Origin: Vaginella massiliensis
GTDB lineage: Bacteria; Bacteroidota; Bacteroidia; Flavobacteriales; Weeksellaceae
DNA: 64,000 nucleotides
NCBI RefSeq assembly: GCF_900089075.1
Contig: NZ_LT593747.1
Span: 1-64,000, forward strand
Direction: 5' to 3'
Positions 8,441-17,373 of the stretch are shown piece after piece. Every line of letters starts with the position of its first letter. Positions within the stretch are counted from its first letter, which is position 1. Under the pieces are notes generated by a model. That model was not told where the DNA came from and made no database searches. It was given only the letters and a program-made list of their open reading frames with translations. The position numbers were made by a program, and so were the translations under genes.

Positions 8441-9508
8441 GTGACCAACGCACCCATTATTTTCGAAAATCCTTTGAGGTATCTGCACGATTTTCTCAAC
8501 CGTCGCGACTATTCCAAAATATTTGTTTTGGTCGATGAAAATACCTCGCAACATTGCCTTCCTTTGCTTCTCGAGCATTTGCCCGATTTTTCTTTGCAAC
8601 GTATAGAAATTTTGGCAGGAGAAGAGTTCAAAACCATCGAGACGGTTTGTCGCGTTTGGGATTTTCTGAGCAAATCCAAAGCAGATCGCAACGCGCTTCT
8701 GATCAATCTTGGCGGTGGCATGGTGACCGATTTGGGCGGTTTTGTGGCGTCTACATTCAAAAGAGGAATCGATTTTATCAACATTCCTACCACGCTTTTG
8801 GCAATGGTCGATGCGTCGGCTGGTGGTAAAAATGGAGTTGATTTCGATGGTTTGAAAAATCAGGTTGGAACTTTTACGCAGCCAGAAATGGTGCTCATCG
8901 AGCCAAGTTTTCTTTTTACACTTGATCAGCGACAGCTGCTGTCTGGATTGGCCGAAATGTTGAAACACGGCTTGATTGCCGATGCTCATCATTGGAACAA
9001 TTTGATTCGGTTGGAGGTTTATAATGCCGAAACTTTGAAAAAGCATATTCGAGATTCGGTCGAAATAAAATTGAAAATCGTTGAAGAAGATCCGCACGAA
9101 AAAGGACTGCGAAAAATATTGAATTTTGGACATACCGTAGGGCATGCCATCGAAAGCGAATTTTTACAAAGCTCGAATGCCTTGTTGCATGGCGAAGCGA
9201 TTGTGATCGGGATGATGATAGAAGCGGTGATGAGTTGTCAGCAGAATTTGATTTCGGACGAGGAACTGAAACTTATTTTAGACGGTTTTGCAAAAATTTA
9301 TTCGCATCAGACTGTGCTTCGCGAAGAAGATATTCCTAAGTTTTTGCGTTGGATGCAACACGACAAAAAAAATAGATTACACGAACTCAGGTTCAGTTTG
9401 CTACAAAAAATTGGCGAAGCGTGCTTTGATGTTAAGGCTGATGAAAATATGCTTAGAAAAGCCATAACCGCCTATAATGCCTATGTGGCACCAAACCATT
9501 TGCATTGA
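8441..9508 (+). CDS. aroB: 3-dehydroquinate synthase
   Basis: AroB converts DAHP to 3-dehydroquinate, the second shikimate step, in the cytosol with NAD and a divalent metal. The 355-residue protein shows the NAD loop GGGMVTDLGGFVAS, the PTTLLAMVDASAGGKNG segment, and metal ligands in GLAEMLKHGLI and NFGHTVGHAIE. The start is a GTG at 8441; the reading frame gives TNAPIIFENPL with no upstream alternative that also respects the promoter. msrB follows 22 bp downstream. A 246-residue open frame on the opposite strand is only a shadow. Confidence 0.96.
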   Translation: MTNAPIIFENPLRYLHDFLNRRDYSKIFVLVDENTSQHCLPLLLEHLPDFSLQRIEILAGEEFKTIETVCRVWDFLSKSKADRNALLINLGGGMVTDLGGFVASTFKRGIDFINIPTTLLAMVDASAGGKNGVDFDGLKNQVGTFTQPEMVLIEPSFLFTLDQRQLLSGLAEMLKHGLIADAHHWNNLIRLEVYNAETLKKHIRDSVEIKLKIVEEDPHEKGLRKILNFGHTVGHAIESEFLQSSNALLHGEAIVIGMMIEAVMSCQQNLISDEELKLILDGFAKIYSHQTVLREEDIPKFLRWMQHDKKNRLHELRFSLLQKIGEACFDVKADENMLRKAITAYNAYVAPNHLH

Positions 9509-9530
9509 TTTTTTCATAAAACATTAGACA

Positions 9531-9953
9531 ATGAATAATAAAGAAAACAAACAATTTCGGGTACAAAAAAGCAAAGAAGAGTGGCAACAACAATTGTCGC
9601 CAGACCAATACGCCGTGTTGCGAGAGGCAGCTACCGAACGCCCTTTTACGGGCAAATACAATATGCATTTCGAAAATGGCGTTTACCGATGTGCTGGTTG
9701 CGGAACCGCATTATTCGATTCAGACTCCAAATTCGATTCGCATTGTGGCTGGCCAAGTTTCGATAAAGAAATACAAAAAGGAACGATTGTAGAAAAGTTG
9801 GATCGCTCGCACAACATGATTCGCATGGAAATCCTTTGCGGAACCTGTGGCGGACATCTCGGGCATGTCTTCAACGATGGTCCTACCGCAACAGGCTTGC
9901 GTTATTGTGTGAATTCTCTTTCGTTGGATTTTGAACCAGATGAAAAAAATTAA
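9531..9953 (+). CDS. msrB: peptide-methionine (R)-S-oxide reductase
   Basis: A 140-residue cytosolic MsrB that reduces the R-sulfoxide of methionine in oxidised proteins. Zinc cysteines are visible in the pairs YRCAGCG and LCGTCGG; the conserved SHCGWPSF and HLGHVFNDGP blocks are present; the catalytic cysteine is C126 in RYCVNS. There is no signal peptide and no fused MsrA. It probably shares the aroB transcript, which ends in a terminator overlapping the msrB stop codon. Confidence 0.96.
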   Translation: MNNKENKQFRVQKSKEEWQQQLSPDQYAVLREAATERPFTGKYNMHFENGVYRCAGCGTALFDSDSKFDSHCGWPSFDKEIQKGTIVEKLDRSHNMIRMEILCGTCGGHLGHVFNDGPTATGLRYCVNSLSLDFEPDEKN

Positions 9954-9985
9954 ACCGTCGGTGAGCGACGGTTTATTTTTTTTTA
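9952..9985 (+). terminator. aroB-msrB terminator
   Basis: A 9-bp stem (AAACCGTCG / CGACGGTTT) and a T run begin inside the msrB stop codon. It also faces the 3' end of the convergent aldehyde dehydrogenase gene. Confidence 0.88.
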
Positions 9986-11356
9986 TTTATCGAGCATGAA
10001 AATCAATTTCTTGTTCACAAACTCTTCTATTCCAGCCTTTGATAGTTCTCTTCCGTAACCCGATTTTTTGGTTCCGCCGAAAGGCAATTCTTCGCTCGAA
10101 GAAACTTGTTTGTTGATGTAGACCATGCCCGATTCTATTTTTCGAGCAATCGCCTGGGCTTTTTCCAAATCTTCGGTGTAGATCGAGGCGCCTAAGCCGT
10201 AGCTGGTGTCATTTGCTAATTTTATGGCATCTTCTATCTCACTGAATTTGAACAAACAGACCACCGGGCCAAAAATTTCTTCGTCGTAGGCTGGCGAGCC
10301 AGGCTTGATATTTTCTAATACGGTGGGCGCAAGAAAATACCCTTTGTCGTACAATTTTTTTCCGCCAATGCAAACTTCGACACCTTTGTTTTTCGATTGT
10401 TCAATCTGGTCGATCAAGGTTTCCAAGGCAGCTTTAGAGCTTACGGGCCCCATCTGGGTATCTTCCTCCATCGGATTTCCTACCTTCATCGATTCGATGT
10501 AGTCGATCAAGCGTTTTTTATAATTGTCGTAGATCGACTCGTGAACAATGATGCGTTTCGATGAAGTACATGCTTGCCCTGCATTGCGCAGTCGGCCGTT
10601 GATGGTTCCGCTCATCACTTTCTCCATATCAGCATCTTCGAGTACGAGCATCGGGTCTGATCCGCCTAATTCTAAAACCGATTTTTTGATGTGTTTCCCA
10701 GCGATTTCTGCAACCGAAGCGCCAGCTGCATCAGATCCTGTGAGAGATACGCCTTTGATGATTGGATTTTCGATGATTTGCCCAACCTCTTTGCCCGCTA
10801 TCAAGATGTTTTGGTAAAGTCCTTTGGGAGCATTCGCCGCCGCAAACATCTCGTCGAAAGCTTTGCCACATCTCGGAATGTTGGACGCGGTTTTCATGAT
10901 AATGGTGTTGCCTGCCATGATGTTTGGAGCTACAAATCGAGCGATCTGTGAGAATGGGAAATTCCAAGGCATCACACCCAAGAGGACGCCAATAGGCTCA
11001 GAAACCACGTAGGCGGTTCCTTTTTCGGTTGCGACATCGTAGGCTTGTAAAAATTGTTCGGCATGCTGGGCATAATACTCGAAAATATTGGCAGAATACC
11101 GTACTTCGATGATGGATTCTTTGAGTGGTTTTCCCATTTCGCGCGTGATGAGTTCGGCGTATTGGTCTAGGTTTTGTCGCATGGCATTGGCAACGCCTAG
11201 TGCTACTTTTTTACGCTCTGCCATCGAGGTCCAACGCCATTGCTGAAAACATTGCTCTGCGTCTTCTAAAAATTGTTGAATTGCCGCAGGCGAATGAGAT
11301 TCGAAACTGATTTCTATTTCTTCGGTATAAGGATTAATGGATTGAATTGTTGCCAT
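9983..11356 (-). CDS. NAD(P)-dependent aldehyde dehydrogenase, succinate-semialdehyde type
   Basis: A 457-residue aldehyde dehydrogenase. The catalytic cysteine is in NAGQACTSSKRI and the general-base glutamate in LELGGSDP; the C-terminus has GGTKKSGYGRELS. These match the succinate-semialdehyde dehydrogenase (GabD/Sad) subgroup, which makes succinate, but the exact aldehyde cannot be read from sequence. The start at 11356 (MATIQSINPYTEE) is preferred; the frame is open for 10 more residues to 11386 without conserved character. It stands alone and converges on msrB. Confidence 0.88.
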   Translation of the reverse strand: MATIQSINPYTEEIEISFESHSPAAIQQFLEDAEQCFQQWRWTSMAERKKVALGVANAMRQNLDQYAELITREMGKPLKESIIEVRYSANIFEYYAQHAEQFLQAYDVATEKGTAYVVSEPIGVLLGVMPWNFPFSQIARFVAPNIMAGNTIIMKTASNIPRCGKAFDEMFAAANAPKGLYQNILIAGKEVGQIIENPIIKGVSLTGSDAAGASVAEIAGKHIKKSVLELGGSDPMLVLEDADMEKVMSGTINGRLRNAGQACTSSKRIIVHESIYDNYKKRLIDYIESMKVGNPMEEDTQMGPVSSKAALETLIDQIEQSKNKGVEVCIGGKKLYDKGYFLAPTVLENIKPGSPAYDEEIFGPVVCLFKFSEIEDAIKLANDTSYGLGASIYTEDLEKAQAIARKIESGMVYINKQVSSSEELPFGGTKKSGYGRELSKAGIEEFVNKKLIFMLDK

Positions 11357-11500
11357 TGTTGCTATAAAAATAATATTGTACAGCAAAGTTCAGAAATTAA
11401 AATTACTTAGAAGTTATGTTTGAAGAGAGATTTAGAAAAGTCGTTGATAATTCTATTGTTATCAAAATGTTATGAATGCGTTTTAGTATGGTATAGGTGT

Positions 11501-11529
11501 TTTTGATGTAGGAATATATAGTAAATTTG
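11501..11529 (+). promoter_or_regulatory. promoter of the type IX-secreted protein gene
   Basis: TTTTG at 11501-11505 and TAAATTTG at 11522-11529 form a Bacteroidota-type promoter with a 16-bp spacer, slightly shorter than the usual 19. The -7 box lies 33 bp before the ATG at 11563. Confidence 0.6.
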
Positions 11530-11562
11530 TACCGTAAAATAATAAACTAAAATTTGAAATTC

Positions 11563-14343
11563 ATGAGAAAATTTTACATGATCAATTGGATGATTCTCCT
11601 GATGGGATTGATCTCCACGACCGCATTTGGGCAGGGTGTAGCCTATGAAGGAAATTTTAATAATCAAGAAGGAGCAGGTGGTTCCTACAAGGAAAATTTA
11701 GTAATAAAATTAGAAGGGCAAAATTGGTTTGCCTCTTCAGCTTATTATAGTTCTGAAGAATTCAGACTTGGTCATAATAAAACTTCTACTATACCAAGTA
11801 AATTTGGTTTATCAAGTGAAGGTTCTTCAATCGAAATGCAATGGGATATTGAAAATGTTAAAGCCTTCAAGATTGGTGCAGGTCGTACCTATGGTACCGT
11901 GGATAATTGGCATATATTCGAGTCTACTGATGCAGGGTTATCATGGAAATCTGTATCTACTGGTAAAGACTTAACAGCAATTCAATATACTGCTTCAACA
12001 CCTAAGACTGCAAGATATGCATTAGTAATTACAGGATCAAAAAATCCTCGATTGGTATTGACTACAGTTCAAATTCTCGATCAAGTTGTCAACCAACCGC
12101 CGGTGATTACTACAGAGTCTACGACTATAAATGGTGTGTTTGGTGGTAGTTTGTCTTTTGCAGTAGAAGCAATCAACGACCCAACGTCTTGGACGGCTAC
12201 CAATTTGCCAACGGGTATCACCTTCGACAATGGTGTTTTCTCTGGAACATACCAAGCAGTAGGGAACTTTACCACCACTGTAACTGCTACGAATGCTTAC
12301 GGTTCAGACAGCAAAGATTTCACTTTTGTGGTGAGTGAGCAACCAGAAGCTTCAGGTTGTTTCGAAGAAAGATTCGATGACATCACTGCAGGTAATAACA
12401 CTACTACCTCTGGATCTAGTTCAGCTTGGGGAGGAAATGTAAATTTCCCAATAACTAATGCAGCTTATCAAGCAGGTGGAGCGGTGAAATTAGGAACTGG
12501 TAGTAAAACAGGAAGTATCGAGTCTAAGGTATTGAGTGATATAGCTGGTGATGTAAAGGTTACTTTTGATGTAAAAGGTTGGACCAACATAGAAGGAGAA
12601 ATGATAGTTACCTTAGGTGGGCAATCGCAAACCGTAGCATACGAAGCTAAAATAGCTGATAACTTCGAGACTGTTACCCTTGACTTCTCTAATGTAGCAG
12701 CAAATTCTACATTAAAATTTGAAACCACAGCAAAACGTGCTTTCTTAGACAATATCCTGGTATGTAACTCAAATCCTCTGGTAACAGAAACCATTTGGGA
12801 CGGAACTTCATGGTCTAATGGTGAACCAAACAGCAACGTAAATGCGATATTAGAAGCATCTTACGAAGAAGATTTGACTGCAAAAACCCTTACAGTAGTA
12901 GAATCTGCAGAGGTATTGGTACCAGCAGGCGTTACTTACAATGTTGTAGGAGATGTTAACGTAGAAGGATCGTTGACTTTTGCAGACGGAGCTTATTTGA
13001 TACAACAAGACGATGCAGCGGTAAATACAGGTAACATCGCTTTCTTGAAACAAGTAAACAATCTATTCCGTATAGATGTTGTATTATTCTCATCTCCAGT
13101 AGCTGAGCAAAAAGTACAAGAAGTTGCACCATTGACTCATCAAAATGATTTCTTCGTTTACAACGAGGCAAATGATGATTGGGACAATATTCCAGCTGCA
13201 CAAGTTGCAAACAAAACAATCGGAGTTGCAGAGTCGGTATTGGTTCGTGCACCACGTACAGCATTATACTACCAAGGTAACGAATCTTCACCTACCACAA
13301 CAGATCATACATTCAAAGGAGCTATAAACAACGGTACCATCACCAAATCGGTAACCAAAAACGGGTCAGGTTACAATTCGGTAGGAAATCCTTACGGATC
13401 TGCGCTTAACTTAGACGCTTTCTTTGCCGATAACGATAATGTAAATTCGGTTCATATCTGGACGCATCAGTACCACGTACCAGCTGCAGGAGGAAAATAT
13501 GCAGCAAGTAACTGGGTAGCGAGAAACAGAACAGGATCTTCTGTATCTAGTACCCCATTATTGAATGCAGACGATCTATCGGTTGGTCAAGGATTCTTTG
13601 TACAAGTAGAAGGTGCAGGTACTATCGAATTCAACAATGGTCAACGTTCGAACGCTGCAACGACTTTACTAAAAGCGAAAGCCAACAGATATTGGTTAGG
13701 TTTAGCGAAAGAAGACGTAAAATTGAACACCATGTTGATCGGTTATGTAGACGGTGCTACAAACGGATTCGACGCTGGTTACGATGCTAAAAACGTAGAC
13801 AACGCACCATCGTTCATCTACTCAATCATCGAAAATCAATACTACGTAATCGATGGTAGAGCTGCAGATTTCTCACAAGACGATGTTGTAAAGTTGGTAT
13901 TCAAAGCAGAAGAAGCGACTACTTATACTATTGATTTAGCTGCTGCAGAAGGAATTTTTGCTGACGATCAAAAAGTATATTTACACGACAAATTGACTCA
14001 AACGGTTCATGATTTGGCAACGCCATACACTTTCGAATCGTTGGCTGGTGAATTTGCAGATCGTTTCGAGGTAATTTACACCAACAGAAACTTAGGTGTT
14101 AACGACCTTACAAACGCTAAAGATGTGGTGATCTATACCAACAACAACACTGTAATGGTAGAATCTAAAAACGCTGAAATCGTTTCTGTCGAAGTATTCG
14201 ATGTACAAGGGCGAAAAGTATTGGCAGACTACCATGTAAACACAAAAACTTATCAAGTTGCTACAGCTGCCAAAGGAGTTTTGGTTGTAAAAGTAGAAAC
14301 AGCTAATGGTAAAGTAGAAACTAAAAAAGTAATTAGAAAATAA
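11563..14343 (+). CDS. large secreted protein with type IX (Por) sorting domain
   Basis: This protein of about 926 residues starts with a signal peptide (MRKFYMINWMILLMGLIS, cleavage after AFGQ). The mature part has a discoidin-like N-terminal third, an Ig-like putative cadherin-type domain (about 180-255, motif PTGITFDNGVFSGT), a second beta-rich domain, a long unclassified region, and a C-terminal domain of about 70 residues ending VLVVKVETANGKVETKKVIRK-like, typical of the T9SS type A signal. It is therefore exported and probably surface-bound. Function is unknown; I see no catalytic motif. The ATG at 11563 is preferred over the in-frame TTG at 11554. A small PID-CTERM-like gene follows 62 bp later. 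Confidence 0.88.
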   Translation: MRKFYMINWMILLMGLISTTAFGQGVAYEGNFNNQEGAGGSYKENLVIKLEGQNWFASSAYYSSEEFRLGHNKTSTIPSKFGLSSEGSSIEMQWDIENVKAFKIGAGRTYGTVDNWHIFESTDAGLSWKSVSTGKDLTAIQYTASTPKTARYALVITGSKNPRLVLTTVQILDQVVNQPPVITTESTTINGVFGGSLSFAVEAINDPTSWTATNLPTGITFDNGVFSGTYQAVGNFTTTVTATNAYGSDSKDFTFVVSEQPEASGCFEERFDDITAGNNTTTSGSSSAWGGNVNFPITNAAYQAGGAVKLGTGSKTGSIESKVLSDIAGDVKVTFDVKGWTNIEGEMIVTLGGQSQTVAYEAKIADNFETVTLDFSNVAANSTLKFETTAKRAFLDNILVCNSNPLVTETIWDGTSWSNGEPNSNVNAILEASYEEDLTAKTLTVVESAEVLVPAGVTYNVVGDVNVEGSLTFADGAYLIQQDDAAVNTGNIAFLKQVNNLFRIDVVLFSSPVAEQKVQEVAPLTHQNDFFVYNEANDDWDNIPAAQVANKTIGVAESVLVRAPRTALYYQGNESSPTTTDHTFKGAINNGTITKSVTKNGSGYNSVGNPYGSALNLDAFFADNDNVNSVHIWTHQYHVPAAGGKYAASNWVARNRTGSSVSSTPLLNADDLSVGQGFFVQVEGAGTIEFNNGQRSNAATTLLKAKANRYWLGLAKEDVKLNTMLIGYVDGATNGFDAGYDAKNVDNAPSFIYSIIENQYYVIDGRAADFSQDDVVKLVFKAEEATTYTIDLAAAEGIFADDQKVYLHDKLTQTVHDLATPYTFESLAGEFADRFEVIYTNRNLGVNDLTNAKDVVIYTNNNTVMVESKNAEIVSVEVFDVQGRKVLADYHVNTKTYQVATAAKGVLVVKVETANGKVETKKVIRK

Positions 14344-14405
14344 TAATTCATCATTGGTGTGCTTAGATGATGCATTTAGGCACATCTTTTTATAAATATC
14401 GTATT

Positions 14406-14645
14406 ATGAAAAAAATTAAACTGAACATTTTGCTGATGTTAGGTCTTTTCATTGGTAACACGGTGACAGGTTTTGGTCAAATAACTTTTTTCGAATCAAC
14501 TCAAAAAGAAGAAGTTCAAGTTGCTGAAAATCCTGCCGAACCTCCAACCGATGAAGTTCCAATCAACGATTTTTTACCATTGTTGATCTTGGGTGGAGTA
14601 GCAGTAGCTTACTACAATCGTAAGCGTCTTGCAACCGTTAAATAA
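14406..14645 (+). CDS. small exported protein with PID-CTERM-like tail
   Basis: A 79-residue protein with three visible parts. There is a signal peptide (MKKIKLNILLMLGLFIG, cleavage near GFGQ), a short acidic Pro/Glu-rich linker (about 30-52), and a C-terminal VPINDFLPLLILGGVAVAYY segment followed by basic NRKRL. The Pro-Ile-Asn/Asp motif, hydrophobic helix and basic end match the PID-CTERM sorting signal known in Bacteroidota, which is thought to be handled by an exosortase-like enzyme. The start at 14406 is chosen because it begins the signal peptide. It follows the type IX-secreted protein and may share its transcript. An IS element starts 14 bp after its stop codon. Confidence 0.72.
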   Translation: MKKIKLNILLMLGLFIGNTVTGFGQITFFESTQKEEVQVAENPAEPPTDEVPINDFLPLLILGGVAVAYYNRKRLATVK

Positions 14646-14659
14646 AAGATTGTTCATCA

Positions 14660-14682
14660 CAAAAAATAAAAGAAGCCGTCTC
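14660..14682 (+). repeat. left terminal inverted repeat of the IS
   Basis: This 23-bp segment is the exact reverse complement of 16403-16425. It includes GAAGCCGTCTC, which is the 5' arm of a terminator hairpin. Confidence 0.9.
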
Positions 14683-14704
14683 ACAACTGAGGCGGTTTTT
14701 TTAT
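14673..14704 (+). terminator. inward-facing terminator at the left IS end
   Basis: The stem GCCGTCTCA / TGAGGCGG with a CAAC loop and TTTTTTT forms a terminator for plus-strand transcription entering the IS. It overlaps the terminal inverted repeat. It may also end the upstream operon. Confidence 0.8.
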
Positions 14705-14775
14705 ATAAATAATGGATTGATTATTAGGTGGTTAATATAGAATTCACTATATTTAACTACTTAATTTTCAGCGAA

Positions 14776-16305
14776 ATGAACTATAGAATTAAAGAATATA
14801 ACCAATCCCAAAACTGGTTATTTCCACCTTCGATAGAAGAATTAATTCCGACTAATCATCCAGTAAGAATCGTAAACAACGTAGTTGAGAAGATAGACTT
14901 AAAACCTCTTTTAGAAACTTACAGTCGGGAAGGTCATCCTAGTTATCATCCTAAAATGATGCTCAAAGTGATGGTTTACGCTTATATGGACAATATTTAT
15001 TCCAGTAGAAAGATCGAAAAAGCCCTCAATGAGAACATAAACTTTATGTGGCTTTCTGGTAGAGAAAGCATCGACCATAATACGATAGCCCGATTTCGAA
15101 GCAATAAGTTAAAAGCCGTATTCAAAGACATCTTCAAACAAGTGGTATTGCTTTTGGCAGAAGAAAAATTAGTGAGTCTCAAACGAGTTTATACAGACGG
15201 CACCAAAATAGAATCGGTAGCTGGAAGATACACCTTTGTCTGGGGAAATTCCATCAAGACCAATCGGGAGAAAATGATCAAACAATTAGAGGATATGTGG
15301 CAATACGCGCAGTGCGTTGCTGATGAAGAAGACCAAGATCCCGAGCCACCGGAGTTCAAAAAACTTGATCCTGAAAAAGTCCAACAAGCTGCAGATAAAA
15401 TCAACCGAATCCTAAAAGAAAAGTCTGACGATCCAAAGAAAAAAGCCAAATCCCGTTACATCCAAAAGAATTTTGCGCCAAACTTAAAGAAATACCAAGA
15501 ACAAGAAAAGTTACTACAAGAACGCAACTCCTACAGCAAAACCGATCCCGATGCGACCTTTATGCGCATGAAGGACGACCACATGCAGAACGGACAATTA
15601 AAACCCGGCTACAATGCACAAATCAGCACCGAAAACCAAATCATCGTCAACTATACCTTACATCAAGACACCAACGACATTCATACTTTAAAACCTCATT
15701 TAGAAAACCATAAAAAACTCTACAATGAGCTTCCCGAAGAACTCACCGCAGATGCAGGATACGGAAGTGAAGAAAATTACGAACTTTTGGAGGACAAAGC
15801 AATCAAAGCCTTTGTAAAGTTCAACACCTTTGACCAAGAACAAGGTAAATCAAAGAAAAGAAAAAATCCCAAACCCTTTGAACGAGACTCACTCTATTAT
15901 AATGAAGCGCAAGATTTTTATGTATGCCCGATGGGACAACGTATGGAAAAGCGCGGTGAGCGAAAAGTCCAAACAAAGTCAGGATATAAGCAAACCTATA
16001 GTTGTTATACCGCTAAAAACTGCAATGGATGTCCGCTCAGAAGCCAGTGCTTCAAGGGGAAAAACAACAGGACAGTAGAAAGGAACCATAAATTAGAATA
16101 CCACAAACAAAAAGCAAGAGAACTTCTCACATCCGATATCGGAGAAATAAGAAGAAAACAAAGAACTGCTGATGTCGAACCTACATTTGCCCAACTCAAA
16201 CACAACCGAAACTTCAAAAGATTTACCCTAAAAGGAATTGAAAAAGTGGAATTAGAGTTCGGATTGCATGCTTTAGCTCATAATCTGAAAAAGATGAGTG
16301 CGTAA
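14776..16305 (+). CDS. IS1182 family transposase
   Basis: A transposase of about 509 residues, full length for the family. The N-terminal DUF772-type domain (PTNHPVRIVNNVVEKIDL, IDHNTIARFR) is followed by a DDE catalytic domain: first Asp in YTDGTKIES, second in ADAGYGSEENYELLE, and a late Glu in the DVEPTFAQLKHNRNFKRF segment. A cysteine-rich insertion (CPMGQ, CYTAKNCNGCPLRSQC) is typical of IS1182. The ATG at 14776 gives the conserved start MNYRIKEYNQSQNWLFPP; an in-frame start at 14728 is less likely. No frameshift or stop is seen, so it may be active. Confidence 0.93.
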   Translation: MNYRIKEYNQSQNWLFPPSIEELIPTNHPVRIVNNVVEKIDLKPLLETYSREGHPSYHPKMMLKVMVYAYMDNIYSSRKIEKALNENINFMWLSGRESIDHNTIARFRSNKLKAVFKDIFKQVVLLLAEEKLVSLKRVYTDGTKIESVAGRYTFVWGNSIKTNREKMIKQLEDMWQYAQCVADEEDQDPEPPEFKKLDPEKVQQAADKINRILKEKSDDPKKKAKSRYIQKNFAPNLKKYQEQEKLLQERNSYSKTDPDATFMRMKDDHMQNGQLKPGYNAQISTENQIIVNYTLHQDTNDIHTLKPHLENHKKLYNELPEELTADAGYGSEENYELLEDKAIKAFVKFNTFDQEQGKSKKRKNPKPFERDSLYYNEAQDFYVCPMGQRMEKRGERKVQTKSGYKQTYSCYTAKNCNGCPLRSQCFKGKNNRTVERNHKLEYHKQKARELLTSDIGEIRRKQRTADVEPTFAQLKHNRNFKRFTLKGIEKVELEFGLHALAHNLKKMSA

Positions 16306-16382
16306 ACAAGAATAATCACTCATTTTTTTCTAAATTATTAAATTGAGTTGGTTTTTGACCTCAATTTTTTAATCATAAAAAA

Positions 16383-16420
16383 ACCGTCCCGATTTTATAA
16401 ACGAGACGGCTTCTTTTATT
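16383..16420. terminator. terminator hairpin at the right IS end
   Basis: The stem CCGTCCCG / CGAGACGG with a 10-nt loop is followed on the plus strand by CTTCTTTTATTTTTT (end of the transposase transcript) and on the minus strand by TTTTTTT (blocking transcription entering the IS). It overlaps the inverted repeat 16403-16425. Confidence 0.78.
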
Positions 16421-16425
16421 TTTTG
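16403..16425 (-). repeat. right terminal inverted repeat of the IS
   Basis: An exact 23-bp reverse complement of 14660-14682. Confidence 0.9.
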
Positions 16426-16436
16426 CACGTTTTGCG

Positions 16437-17225
16437 TTATTTATAGATGTAGTTCAAGACCTTCGACAAGCGCAATCCGCCTTTCAACAATTGATTTTCT
16501 ACCGTATATTTATTATCGAAATGGTAGCGATAACCCAATTTGTCGTCCATTTTTACATTCGCATACACCGAATTGGCAACCTGGTAAGAATCGTATAGCC
16601 AATCTTCAATCCAGCCTTGTTGCAAACTTTCGTTGTATTTTTTCGGATGAAAATTGAGCAACATACTGTATTCGGTAAACGAATACTTTTCGAAATCTAC
16701 CAAATCGGTATCCCAAACCGAATGGATGTTGGTTGGTTTTTTGAACCATTCTACCTTTATACGATTTCCGCCCATATCCTCGGATCTGCCCACATGCAAA
16801 GGTTGGTGCGCATCTCCCAAAATGTGAATCAAATAGTAGAGGTACTCTTGTTTTTTTGCTTTGCTCAACGATTGATTGTTTTTCAACTCGTCGATCAAAA
16901 ACAAAGAACGTTTGTAGAGATTATCTTCCGAAGAATCTTTCAGTGCTTGGTCAAATGCAGCTCGCGAAAGATTGCCCTCGATATTCACATAATGGTAGGG
17001 ATCTGCATGTTTGAAATTTGGATCAGATTTTACAAAATCTGGCCAATTGGCCCAATACGCCATGCGTTGATTGTCGATCAACGATTTGATGTTTTTTCTT
17101 GCTTTTCGGTTGAGGTGATTTTCTGCAATTTCCGCTATTACGCGATGCCCGGTGAGTCCCCACGCTTTGGCTTCGGTACTCCAAACAAGGCTCAATAGCG
17201 AACTCATGATGATGATCCTTTTCAT
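16437..17225 (-). CDS. S1/P1-type zinc nuclease, exported
   Basis: A 262-residue S1/P1 nuclease. After a signal peptide (MKRIIIMSSLLSLVWS, cleavage near TEAKA) the mature protein begins WGLTGHRVIAEIAENHL, where the N-terminal Trp and the His are zinc ligands. Further ligands lie in YWANWPD, HYVNIEG, YLIHILGDAHQPLHVG and the NRIKVEW-DTDLV region. Such enzymes cut single-stranded DNA and RNA and remove 3'-phosphates, serving phosphate or nucleotide scavenging outside the cytoplasm. The stop codon lies 12 bp beyond the IS. A TATATTTG box (minus strand, 17244-17251) precedes the start. Confidence 0.93.
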   Translation of the reverse strand: MKRIIIMSSLLSLVWSTEAKAWGLTGHRVIAEIAENHLNRKARKNIKSLIDNQRMAYWANWPDFVKSDPNFKHADPYHYVNIEGNLSRAAFDQALKDSSEDNLYKRSLFLIDELKNNQSLSKAKKQEYLYYLIHILGDAHQPLHVGRSEDMGGNRIKVEWFKKPTNIHSVWDTDLVDFEKYSFTEYSMLLNFHPKKYNESLQQGWIEDWLYDSYQVANSVYANVKMDDKLGYRYHFDNKYTVENQLLKGGLRLSKVLNYIYK

Positions 17226-17317
17226 AAAAAATAATTATTACGACAAATATAAAACTTCGAAATCGATTGTATTTAAAGTTAATATCAAAAATAAATGTGA
17301 AAATTTAGTACTTTGTC

Positions 17318-17347
17318 TTGCATAATACTATATTTAATTTATATTTG
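17318..17347 (+). promoter_or_regulatory. promoter of padR-pspC
   Basis: TTG at 17318-17320 and TATATTTG at 17340-17347 have exactly the 19-bp spacing of the Bacteroidota housekeeping promoter. The padR start lies 27 bp downstream of the -7 box. Confidence 0.75.
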
Positions 17348-17373
17348 TATCAGAAATCAAAACAATACCGAGA

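Larger units (their letters stand above)
14660..16425 (+). mobile_element. intact IS1182-family insertion sequence
   Basis: A 1766-bp element bounded by a perfect 23-bp inverted repeat, 14660-14682 and 16403-16425. It contains one full-length transposase gene. Each end also forms a terminator hairpin that faces into the element. The element sits between the stop codon of the PID-CTERM-like gene and the stop codon of the convergent S1/P1 nuclease gene, so it interrupts no ORF. I could not find a convincing target-site duplication; the true outer ends may differ by one or two bases. Confidence 0.85.

Noticed and set aside
8405-9145. 246-residue open frame on the minus strand
   Set aside because: It is antisense to aroB, has no family features and no start signal; the codon bias belongs to aroB.
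16617-17198. 193-residue open frame on the plus strand
   Set aside because: It is antisense to the S1/P1 nuclease gene, whose zinc ligands are conserved.
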